Assembly (NCBI GenBank): GCA_963169105.1 | Contig: OY720636.1 | Span: 69,366,123-69,430,122, forward strand | Direction: 5' to 3' | DNA from: Ceriagrion tenellum | Lineage: Eukaryota > Arthropoda > Insecta > Odonata > Coenagrionidae | Length of the DNA stretch: 64,000 bases | In this document: positions 34,771 to 45,060 of the stretch, piece by piece | Numbering within the stretch: position 1 is the stretch's first letter | How the letters are laid out: each line of letters opens with the position of its first letter | Notes under the pieces: generated by a model | Seen by the model: the letters and a program-made list of their open reading frames with translations, nothing else | Database searches by the model: none | What the model was told of the DNA's origin: nothing | Translations under genes and position numbers: made by a program

Positions 34771-35720
34771 CCTCCCTACCTCTTTGAACCCTTCTACTGT
34801 CTCCCTATAGATATATAATTTTTTTTTGTTTCGCCCGACCCCACTCAAAGTCTTTTCAATGTCTCTCATTCTTTCCCTCCTCGAGTCCTCCTCGTCTTCC
34901 TTCCTTTTGTTTCCTTAACCTTCCCTTCATTCCCTCCCACGCGGCATTTTCCCGCTCTACGGGAAATAGGACGTCGGCCATGCGAGACAAAGGAAGGAGG
35001 TGGGAAGGTATAGGAGGAACGAGAGGAGGGCGTAGAGAAGTGGCTCGGCACACAAGACGCCTGCACATAAGGATACATAAGCCGCGGGGGTCTTAGAGAC
35101 AATGGCGTAAGAGTGGGAGCGGGACCTTCTTTTCCTCCGGACTCCCGGCTCGCGGGAAGTAGGTGAGGAATAGGAGGAAGAGGGAGAGAGAGAGAGCGAG
35201 ACGAATAGGTTGGACAAGCGAAGCCCGAAAAACCATACGGGTGCTCCTAGTTTCGTAGCCCGAGGGTGCGGGAAGGCTTTATTCGAGTGTTGAGGAGAGA
35301 AAGACTTAGACAAGGGAGAGGAAAGAAAAACGGACTTTTAGCTGTCACGAACTTTTTTTCACCTCCTTCGTCAGAGTGTGTGTGTGTGTGTTTTCTTTTC
35401 CGTTTCCCGTTGCACGACCCTCGCCCCCGTGCGTGATTTAGTGCAGGAATGAATGCGCGCATGGATCCCGGAGCTAAAACAGGAGCTTCCTTTGGAGCGC
35501 CGGTTTGTTGGCGGGTCAGTTTGACCCACGTGGGAATGGGCCTTGTTTTTCGTCCTCGGTGCGTGACCCGGTGCCGAAATTGTCTGCCGAAGTGTTTGTG
35601 GAAATGCTGCCAACAAGGCGTGAATGATCCTTCCAGTGCTCTGCCCATGGTTTTCTCGCACCATAGCATTTTGCATGTATCTCATAATAACACGCCCTCG
35701 AATCTCCAAGTCGAATTTAT
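34771..35720. other. CT-rich then GC-rich block, with a (GT)n microsatellite
   Basis: The minus strand is open in several overlapping frames (34957-35313, 35247-35669, 35371-35724). These give Arg/Ser/Pro-rich products without a recognised domain. A short (GT)n run lies at about 35377-35391. It could be a CpG-island-like region. No gene is supported. Confidence 0.4.
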
Positions 35721-35723
35721 TCA

Positions 35724-35960
35724 TTGGTCGTTCAATCCTAAGCTTGGTTGACCGCAGCCCTCTATCCTTCCATATCTAAAGCTTGTTACTTCACTCTCTG
35801 GTAGCTTTTCTTATGTTCTTTCCTCTTTAATTGGTCCATGAACTTATTTCTCAGTCTTCCCATGGGGACTTTTCCCTCAAATAAACCTTCATATATGCTC
35901 TTTACATACCTATGGTGCCTCAGGGTGTGTCCAACATCTCGTTATCAATCAATATCATTA
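35724..35960 (-). mobile_element. LINE family L-A, copy 1 (3' fragment)
   Basis: On the minus strand the sequence gives remnants such as EGKVPMGRLRNKFMDQ and ends at CGACCAATGAATAAA. It shares this end with the copies at 44.4, 53.1 and 62.0 kb (plus-strand signature GGTCGTTCAATCCTAAG at 35727). Only about 240 bases remain, a heavily 5'-truncated copy, and the reading contains stops. Confidence 0.7.
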
Positions 35961-36151
35961 TTCCAAGCCGAATATCCCTTCCTAATTAACGGCAAAGATG
36001 GTTCCAAAACGCGGAGGACAATGCATCCCTATGCCTTTAAATGCAGAATGAAATGGAATATCCCCGATAGTACGTATTAGAAATGTTGTAGCATTAAGGG
36101 TATTTCAAGGCATGTGATGGCTAATTTTTCATTATACCAGGATCCACTAAA

Positions 36152-36230
36152 ACACATAGAGTCTGTCTTAGCAATAGCCACACAAAAAAATAGCCAATAG
36201 CAACACATATAGTCTGTCTTAGCAATAGCC
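36152..36230. repeat. Short direct repeat, 28-bp units 51 bp apart
   Basis: Units at 36152-36179 and 36203-36230 differ at one base (ACACATAGAG against ACACATATAG, both followed by TCTGTCTTAGCAATAGCC). It is a local duplication. Confidence 0.85.
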
Positions 36231-36384
36231 CGTCAGTCAATTCACCGTGCAAAGTCAACGTCCGGTCCCAGTGTAGCTTTTAGTTTTCCACCTGCCTATA
36301 GTTTGTTTCTGTTAAACCAATGGAAGCAGATAGTTAATATTGAGCGATCAGGTTCATTGGAACTGGAAGAGGCATTGACTTGAA

Positions 36385-36575
36385 TAATATTAATGATAAT
36401 TTGTCTTTATTATGAGCTAATTAAGGTCTGTACAGTCCTCTCTTACAATTAGCTCATCTTGACGAACACAAACACCCACGTCCTGGACAGTGAATATTCT
36501 ACCTAGGCGGAATTCGAACCCGCGACCCTCGGGTTAGCAGGCGAGGATTTTACCCAACCGTCACCGGTGCCGACA
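36385..36575 (-). mobile_element. tRNA-derived SINE
   Basis: The minus-strand head reads GTCGGCACCGGTGACGGTTG, with a box-A-like GTGACGGTTGGGTA. An anticodon-arm-like CTCG...CGAG follows, then a strong box B GGGTTCGAATTCC (complement of 36508-36520). About 100 unrelated bases follow, and then AATAAAGACAAATTATC with an ATT-rich tail ending near 36385. The head-body-tail order is that of a SINE. The acceptor stem does not pair, so it is not a tRNA gene. It shares the box B to GCC(T/C)AGG stretch with the copies at 41.3 and 54.3 kb. Confidence 0.72.
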
Positions 36576-36579
36576 AACG

Positions 36580-38190
36580 TACACACTAAACGTACTGAAG
36601 CAAAGGGGAAGCGCGAGGAGGGGTGTATGAGAGGAATTTTACGCTAAGTAGACCTGGCCTATCAGTCGCAAAACATTGCATATCCTGTGGATCTCAGCTA
36701 AGATTTTACGAATATCGGGAGACCTCGGGAGAAGTAAGTCAGTGTAAGACCTAAACTATACGGCCAGCGTTATGGCGGAATCAGTCTCATAAATCAAGAG
36801 TATTTTCGCCTCCGTTTATTATTAAACATCTATGTCGTCAACTTGCTGAGGGGTGGAGATTCTACCAGTAAATTCGATTAGGTAATATTAGTTGAAACAC
36901 CTACCTCCGAGGCCCTGTTCTGGTGTGCAATGCGTTAAATTCTTTGTTTCAAACATGCCGGCGATGTCAAGTTTCGGACGTAATTGAGAACAAATATTCT
37001 AGGTCGATTGAAGATAAACCAGTCTAACTACCTTTTGAAATAATCATCTAACTTCGTTCTTTCCTATACCATTCTTTATTTGTCCCGCATTATCCGGCGG
37101 CATCCAACCGTATATCTTTGCGAATAAAATTTCTAACAAATCCATTATGTCTCAAGCACTTTCTAAATCGTTTGTTTATTTTCTACTGTATAGCGTTCCT
37201 CGCGAACCTTTTATCTCCTGCTCCTTTTCTTTGCTCCTTCATTCCACGCTTCCGCATAAACTCTTTATCGGATTAATAATTAGTCGGATAATCGGATCTC
37301 TATCATTGTGATAGCCAAAATGCCACTAGTATAGTGCCACATTTAAATCGAAGAGTTTTGTCTATTATATTCATTGAATTCTTCATATTGCATCACAATA
37401 AAGATTTGGTGATTTTCGCGGAAATAATTCAAGTTGGTATCGGATTCTCTAGCCGCTGAAAACCTGTAAATACTTAAATAGCTTCTCTTACATTTAAACC
37501 AAAGTATTATATATATTCACAATTATTACCAGTAATAACATTTTTGGAGTCACAATCAACTCACATTTAGTAATAGCATTATTGGAAGCAAAAATGTGAG
37601 ACTAGTGTGACAGAAAAACAGAAAAGAGAGACAACTAAAGTCCATTGTTGAAAATAGAATGCTGGGAAAGAGGTTTGGTTGAAAAATAAATCAAAATTGT
37701 GGGATAAAGAAAGATGGGAAATGGACTAAATTGAAGAGAGAGATCACGCGAGGAAGTAAATCAACCATACAGAAAGTAATAGAAGATAAGCAATTCAAAA
37801 CGATTAATAGCCGAGTTATACATAGGCAAAAATACGTAATATTCCTCTTCTCATTAAAATCACTTAAAATGGAAGATGCGGTCTTAATTCCACGTCGAAT
37901 CCAGATAACCTTGAATGAAGTAGATTTTTGTTGGAATATTTGCCTTCTAATGTCAAAAATCATGGGTCTATAGGTAGAGTGCTTTGCTAAGTGAAGTTAA
38001 ACTCTAATTTTAGCGAAAGATATTTTTACCCTGCTTCATAAACTAACCAAAATAAATATATAATATTAAATAACGCTAAAAAACTGGTATCACATTTGAT
38101 TTTGTTAGCATTTCCCCGCCGTGGATTTTCCAGGGTCTCCATTCATTGTCGAGCACAATGAAAACGGTAAATCTTCGCATTCTTAATCTT
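36580..38190. other. No recognised feature
   Basis: AT-rich. The opposing frames at 37691-37963 (minus) and 37731-37973 (plus) show no recognised domain. Confidence 0.45.
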
Positions 38191-38695
38191 TCATTCATGA
38201 ATATTTTACTTCCTCTGAATGAAACCTGTCTGCATCGATGAAGGAAGGGATAAATATGTCGATCTTAGAGGAATTTTGAGTACGGAGCGAGGCGACGCGG
38301 GGCGAAAGAAGCCCCCGGGGGCCGCATGCATGCTGTGGCGAATCGTGGAAGGCCTGCCTCCGCGACCAAACCGACGTCTTCAACTCCGACGACTCGTGAG
38401 GGACCTCCGGGCGTAAAAGAAGGTGAGGAAAAAACTGAGGGCTCGAGAGAGAGGACCGGAAATGAAGATCTCCTCGGAATGAATGGGAAAGATTGACAAT
38501 GGGAACAAATCTTTTCCTCAATCAGCGAAAATATTTGGACTGCCCTTCCCGGGTTGACGCGTGAGATTCGAATCGGCTCCCCTGGAGGGCCTAATGCTGT
38601 TTCTCCACCTTGAAAAAAGTCGCAGAAAATGTTTCTTTTTCCCGACTTGAGAATCGAAATAAGGAAAATTGGGAGATTTTCAGGCGTTGTCATGA
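38191..38695. other. GC-rich patch, no recognised gene
   Basis: Open on the minus strand in two frames (108 and 142 residues). The 142-residue reading is Ser/Pro/Arg-rich and has no known motif. Confidence 0.4.
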
Positions 38696-38959
38696 TTCAT
38701 TAAATTTATCGTGAACTGGGATTGATTATTTTGCTCTAGTTTTACATGGGTGCGATGCTGATTGACCTGCTACACCATCTGATAACGCACTATGGATGAG
38801 ATAATAAGGTCAATGACAATATTTCTCAATAGATATAGGTAGGTTCTACATCACTCTGAACATGGCGAACTTCCCTTGCATTTACCCTGAAGCATCTAAA
38901 TGTATAGATGACACTGATATCCACTGAAGAGATAAAATTCGCCATGAAAATAATCATTT

Positions 38960-39045
38960 GATTTGATGGAGTTTCAAACCCGGTTCTCCCGATTGCCGGT
39001 CAAATACGTTAGCCAGCTATATCACCAGGCTGAATAGGGCGAATT
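38960..39045 (-). mobile_element. tRNA-derived SINE-like copy
   Basis: On the minus strand TGATATAGCTGGCTAACG gives a good box A and GGGTTTGAAACTCC a box B (38969-38982), separated by about 35 bases. AATGATTATTTTCATGGCGA follows, resembling the AATGATTTTTCCTC segment downstream of box B at 41.35 kb. Truncated and diverged. Confidence 0.6.
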
Positions 39046-41264
39046 TAATCCTCTTGATGTGTATCTTTACCCCTGTGCACAGAACTGTGTACCTCATCAT
39101 TTGTTCAGTAAAATAATTGGGGAAAAAACGACACTTGTAGCATCTGGCAATTTTAATATGGATAGAATTACACTTTAAATAAAAAAAAAGAATCGAATCA
39201 GGACGGCAGTTGAGTACGATCTACTGGAATATAGAGTTCAATACGGTTACTTTTCTGTAAAAAAAAGGTAGCTAAGAAATAGTTGAGCCTAGCGGCTGGT
39301 GTAGACCTACTTTCCCAGTGTGAGTCAAAGGAGGAAGTCTGTTCAACAGTTCACTAGCTGTAAAGAAAAAGAGAGTATCGCAACAAACTAACTCCGAAAT
39401 GTTGTCTGAGGGCCGTCCCCTTGGAAAATACAGCTTGAACAAATACAAGGTAAGACCGAAGATGAACAGCGAGAGGCAAGTCGAGCGCGACTTCTATGAA
39501 CGGCTGTGGAATTGGACGTTTAAGAAATGAAGTGGGAACCCACTGAAAACGAATATATAGTTTAATTTACTCACGAAGGCCCTAAAAATTGAAAATACTC
39601 TTTGCAATAATTTTTGGATGTCAGGACTTCCTAGCGAGTGGGCAAAGAAAACATGGATTTCCCACCGGCTGACTGTTGTTTAGCTCAGATGTTTCGAAGG
39701 CTGTCTGACATCGTCATCAGGGTGAACGAGAAATAAGGCGGTGGCAATCTTATCCATCGAAACTTCAGGATGGATGACGTTGCCATACTGCAGAGAATCC
39801 GACATCTCTTCCTCTTATTTTGCAATAGGTTCGGACTACTTTGCGGAATCATAATTATGTGTGATTCAGCCGCTTGTCAAAGTGAGGGCTATTAAATTTG
39901 AGCCATTGCTTCATGCTCTTTCTTTCTTTGAGTGGCATGATGTCGCTAATTTTCAAAATAGTTTTTTCGTATAAGTACTAAAATAGATCATCAGTTTTAT
40001 TGCATCCTCGTGGGAAAAATACTTTGCGAGCTGTAGCGAGATGTACTATTACACCGTAAATAATCCATTCTAAGGAATGTATTCTTTAGACTTTATACGT
40101 CAGCTATATCGTCAATATTTAGTAGTCTTTTCTACGCTGCGTATTATTTGTTTTCATATAGATCCTTGAATACTATGATTAATTGTTTTTATGAATTTTT
40201 ATGTGGTTCTATAAGAGTTACGAGGATAGGCTTTGGTGAAGTTTGCTTCTCCGAAAACATCTATCGGTAGGTCTTAATTAATATAAATAAAGAATGTTAG
40301 TGTTAACATGGCATGTTTAACGAGCGTATAAAACCCTTGGTAGTCGAATTTTACTTGTGACACTAAAATTCTATGATGATTTTTATTGTAATAGTGTAGT
40401 TAATAATAGCTCCCGGCTAAAATTTGACTTCCTATAAAACTACCATGACTAATAAAAGCTGTTACAATTACACTGGAATATCTCACAGTGATTGGAAAAT
40501 CAAGAACTTTGCATTCTCACACTCCTACTGCTAGTTTTATATTACATTTTGAGGTTTTATGGTGTGAACTTACTTGTAAATTTTACGTGGTTGTCAACGA
40601 CCGCTAGAGTTTTACTAAATACATTGGATTTTCATTTGCATGACACTAAATGCAAAAGAGTGTATCTGCAATGTTTCTCTCAGAGCGAAAACTTTTATCC
40701 GGAAACTAAAAAACTAGTCCTTAAATATAGATTAAGCTAATGGCACAGGACCTTTTTAGTGACATAGAGGCACACAATCGTGCTCATCAAAAAAGAGCAT
40801 TTGCCGATGAGATAGGATGCAAGGAAATACTTGTCCCACGTTTAGTTGTCGTCAAGTATGCAATCGGAAAAACAGCTTTTCAACTTATAAAAATTCTAAC
40901 TTATTTTCTTTGAAATACTCACTTTTTGTCTCGGCCTGGGTTCTTATACCACTACGTCTTCCTCTCGTCGAGGCTTAGCTAGAACATTTATGAAAAATAT
41001 AATGATTTTCTACCTACTGCAATTCGTGTCTCAATACATTTTGTTCTGCTTTCAATTCTCAAAAGGTTTGATACTCTATCAAATCCCCGGTAACATTAGA
41101 GTATTATTTCTTCCTCTACCTTTTTCTCTTTTTGCCTGGCAATTTACTTCAACAATATTTTTTGAGATGTCCACTAAATTTTAGCCAATTTGTTTAATTT
41201 TTTTGGAATAATGGTTGTTTATCGTTATCTCCCTTTTTTCCGAAGATTATTTGTCGGGCACAAT
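39046..41264. other. Mostly AT-rich; one hammerhead-like string at 39691-39720
   Basis: On the minus strand 39720-39691 reads CTGATGACGATGTCAGACAG followed by CCTTCGAAAC. It has the flanking core elements, but no clean stem II can be drawn. Nothing else is recognised. Confidence 0.4.
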
Positions 41265-41385
41265 ACTGCTTGATTGGTTAGAACCACGTTAGAACACTCT
41301 GCGCGAAATCGATCGATGTAGGTTCAATTCCCTGCCCAGGCGAATGATTTTTCCTCTGAGAATTTCACTAAACTGCGTGACCATG
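41265..41385 (+). mobile_element. tRNA-derived SINE-like copy
   Basis: TGATTGGTTAGAACCACG (41271-41288) resembles box A and AGGTTCAATTCCC (41320-41332) box B. The downstream CAGGCGAATGATTTTTCCTC closely resembles the arm sequence of the palindrome at 54.3 kb. This identifies the palindrome as the same SINE family. Confidence 0.6.
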
Positions 41386-42403
41386 AGCGGGTGCCTCCAT
41401 TAAAGTTACTACGCGGTTTTGAATACCAGGCCATGAATTAAATGACATTCGTGCGGAGTTATTTTCGCCGCTGACTGAAAATATTGTAAAAGAATATATA
41501 CGTTGAATATTGAGCACAGGTAAACATAGTTTACTGCTTCAAAAAATCTTGAAAAAATCTTTATTTCCTGAGAAAGATGATCTGTTTAGCCTCTGTTAAG
41601 TCTAGTAGACGCGGAACACGAAGATGCTTAATCGTTTGGGCCACCGTGTCAATGTGTTCGCTACCCTCCAGGAGGTTCCCGCTTACGTGTGAAGCGGCAG
41701 GTTTACTAATAACAATCTATTCGGAATCTCATCCAATTGTGTCGCTAATAAGTCCCGCGTAGTTTTCAACTCCGGTAACTATCAGTTTGAACCGTGCGAG
41801 CAGTTCCTATTTCGTAGGTAGTTGTGTCTATAGGAGGGGGGAGGAGGAGGGAGCTCTGTGGGCCGGAATGGCTCGAGTGAAGGTAGAAAGGGGTTGGAAA
41901 GGGATGGGATTATGGGAAGGATGGGCGGTTCCGTGATGTGTGCGAGAGCCGCTTTAATTACGTCCCTCCTCGCCCCCCCACACTCATCACCGGGGTCGTA
42001 TGATTGGGAGAGAAGAGAGAGAGAGGAAGGAAGGATTGGGTGGGCATACCCACGCGGGCGGATAAACCTAATTCAGGTAGCCACGTCGAGCGGCCAGGAA
42101 GACGTCTCGGAGAAGGGAAGCTCAATTAATTACATCCACGTCGGTCTCTCTTCTCCCCTCCATCTTACCATCTCTCCCTCCTTCTTCTCCCATAGTTCCT
42201 GGTTGCCTTCTTTCGGCCCCGGGCAGCTTTCGGAGTGGCCCACGTGAAGGGCAGCCCCCCATCTCCCACCAACCACACCAGCCCCTACCGTGGTCCCTCT
42301 ACATCTCTGATAGTGGCGACTCAGGCGGTGAATTAAGGTTAGCCGTGTCTCCTTCTTCCCCGTCGTTGCAAGAGCGCTGATTTCGTTCGCCACAGACATG
42401 ATT
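41386..42403. other. Unassigned, with a GC/CT-rich block at 41830-42340
   Basis: The block is open on the plus strand for 129 residues (41858-42247) and on the minus strand for 89. The readings are low-complexity. No domain recognised. Confidence 0.4.
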
Positions 42404-42531
42404 AATAAATTTCAAAATTACTTGGTACTTTTTCACTGTGTTTCAGATCTGATGATGTCGCCTATGCGACAAAACCGGTCGACTAAGAATGAAACACTGC
42501 GAAAAAATACCAAGTAATTTTGAAATTTATT
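42404..42531. mobile_element. Foldback element with central hammerhead-like core
   Basis: The 42-base arms 42404-42445 and 42490-42531 match as reverse complements with about three mismatches. The 44-base centre contains CTGATGA (42449-42455), a perfect GTCGC-CTAT-GCGAC hairpin, then AAAAC where GAAAC is expected (42471-42475), followed by CGGTCG. In a hammerhead ribozyme the G of GAAA (G12) is catalytic, so this copy should be inactive. Confidence 0.72.
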
Positions 42532-44396
42532 CAGAATGGGTTTTCACTAAATTAAGACTGTCAACATCGAATTTATACATGCATGCTTCTTAGTTATCTC
42601 TTAAAGACGTATTTGGATTTCCAGTCTAAAAGATTGGCAGAATTCGGTGTATGAATGATTTGACGTATACTGGTCCATAAAAACTATTCTGCTTCTGAAA
42701 GTACAAAATTGTTGAAAAATTTGGTTTGTCCTTTTTGTGTAGTGAACGCGAATATCTCTCGAATGTCACTTCAATTTGAAGACAATAGCTATTATATGAA
42801 ACAAAACAGAGTGTTATTCCGTAGGTTTATTGTAATATATTCTGCAATAAGCACTTGTATTTGTTCAAGGTTATGAAATTATTTTATGTTATGAGTGGTA
42901 ATATGCCAACTGTTTCAGGCAGCATACTTAAGTTTTGTTTGAGAAGGGGACATGTTCAATTAATCCAGCCAAACTTAGTCATTTTCAAGCGATCCTTTGT
43001 TTATATAGGCCCAAAAGTTTATCATACGATGCCTGATACTATAAGAAAATACGATAAGTTGTAAACAATTTCTACAGTTGGCCAAGTTTTTATATAGGCT
43101 GAGGAAGATATTGTTAGATTTTTCTGAAATATTATATACTATTCTTTTCTCAAACTTATTGTTACTTTGTAACGTTAATGGCACCATCATTATTTTATTA
43201 TTGATTCAATTACTTTTCTATGATATTCAAGATGATTATGTGAAACATTATGTACTATATCATGTTTTATGGAGGCAATGTATATTTTTTTGATTTTGCC
43301 TCAGCACAGGTATTCCTTAGAGGCAACCTAGCTTTCATGTGGATGTAATATAAATTCAACGTTTAAATTTACTGTTGTTTAAAGCAAAAAAAAAGGCTTG
43401 ATTCCTTAGGTTTTTAGAGAAAGTCAAAGGAGGACGTTTAATGCGACTTTAATTCACCTTTGAGCCATCGCTTATTATTAATGATTGAGGACTCTGGAAA
43501 ATGACATGAAGCACCACTTGCAGCTACAAATGTTTGAAAGGGGAAACCTGCGAAGTTTTGACGACCAGGCTGAAAAACGGCTTTGAAATTTCGGCCAGCT
43601 TTTTTTCAATATCAGCTCGTTGTGCGAGTGTTAGTTCCAGTCAAAATGGCTCCACAACTTGCACAATCAAGTGACTTCTTTCCGCCCGCTGTGAGACGAG
43701 AATTTTGTGAACTTCGCGAAGGTCTGTTGATGGCCTTGTGTTGTTCCCATGCGGTCCTCTCTGTGGGTGAATTTCTGCACTGAATAACTTTCTGATCTCT
43801 CCGGCCTTGAGCTGGGCCTAAGGAGCCAATTTTGAAGCCACGCAATCCCAAGAGCGAATGAAAAATTGCGTATCTCATTTTAACTCCCAGATTAGTTAAT
43901 GCGTTGTTAATTAAGTCAGATATGGTGAGAGAAGATTGGCTGCTTGATTACAAGAAATACCTTGGTTACGAATTCTGCATTAAGGTTGATTCTTCCGTTT
44001 TTTCGGGTTTTCCGTTTTGAGAACAATATTTCTAAGCCTCCATCCAACCCCGCGGTTGCCTCAATCACAATACCGCATTCATTCTAAGGAATGAAAATAC
44101 TCTAGATTCAATGCTGGGATATCGAGAGAATCAAAACTACTTGATGTCAGACATGTCCAACAGAACCAGAGTACAAGCAACAATCATGCTCCTCATCATA
44201 GCAATGCATACAACAATATATGACGACTCCTAAAAGGGTAGAATGAACCTTGAAATCGTGCATACTCGCGGAATCCGTACCCCTCTTCAAGTGCGCTCGT
44301 TCAACTCCAGAATCACGAGGTATTACATCCCTCCGCCTATCTACTACTTGAATCTGAATTAAAATCCTGCTTTTTTCTCTAAAGTTCAATCTTCAT
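42532..44396. other. No recognised feature
   Basis: AT-rich. The frames at 42855-43293 and 43583-43878 have no known domain. Confidence 0.45.
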
Positions 44397-44397
44397 T

Positions 44398-45060
44398 GGT
44401 CGTTCAATCCTAAGTTTGACTGCAGCCCTCTGTCCTTCCCTATCTAATTCTAGCTCCTGTACCTCCTGGTATATCTTCCTATGTACTTTCCTCTTTGTTT
44501 GGTCCATGAACTTATTCCTGGGTCTTCCTCTGGGGACTTTTCCCTCAATCTTGCCTTCGAATATTTTCTTCACTAACCCATTGTGTCTCCTGGTGCATCC
44601 AATCTATCTTGTTTTTCTTTTCTGTATGGTGTACCATGTGGTCCTCTCCTCTTCTCTTCTGCTGTACACTTCATCATTTCTTATTCTGTCCGTCCATTTT
44701 ATCTTCAGCATCCTCCTCCAGTACCAGGCTTCGAAGTCCTCTAGTATTTTCTGGTCAGCATTTCCAATGGTCCATGCTTCCGATCCATAGAGTGCTACGC
44801 TCCACAGGAATGTTTTCACATAGTTTCCTGGTTTGTAGTCGTATCTTCTTTGAGCACTGCTGTTGTCTTTTTTCCATGAACGGCTTCTTAGCTTGGACTA
44901 TTCTCCGCTTAATGTCCGTTGTACTTCTTCCGATCCACGTGATGGTACTTCCGAGATAGGTGAAGGAACCCACATGCTGTCATTTCTCTTCTCAGGATGA
45001 CTTCTGTATTCAGCTTCTCTCTTCCACATGCCAGGATTTTAGTCTTCGTAAAATTTAATA
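44398..45060 (-). mobile_element. LINE family L-A, copy 2
   Basis: This 660-bp minus-strand fragment carries most of the RT C-terminal region in several frames. 45060-44980 gives KTKILACGREKLNTEVIL. 44973-44755 gives FTYLGSTITW and TDIKRRIVQAKKPF. 44819-44604 gives WSVALYGSEAWTI and WYWRRMLKIKWTDRIRNDEV. 44573-44379 gives KKIFEGKIEGKVPRGRPRNK and ends close to the element terminus. The YLGS...LYGSEAWT...WRRM...RGRPR series resembles RTE-like non-LTR retrotransposons, but the clade was not tested. Frameshifts separate all blocks, and the catalytic palm is missing. Confidence 0.85.

Noticed and set aside
36500..36575. Possible tRNA gene (box A and box B present)
   Set aside because: The acceptor stem does not pair, and it is followed by a SINE body and AATAAA/ATT tail, so it is a tRNA-derived SINE.
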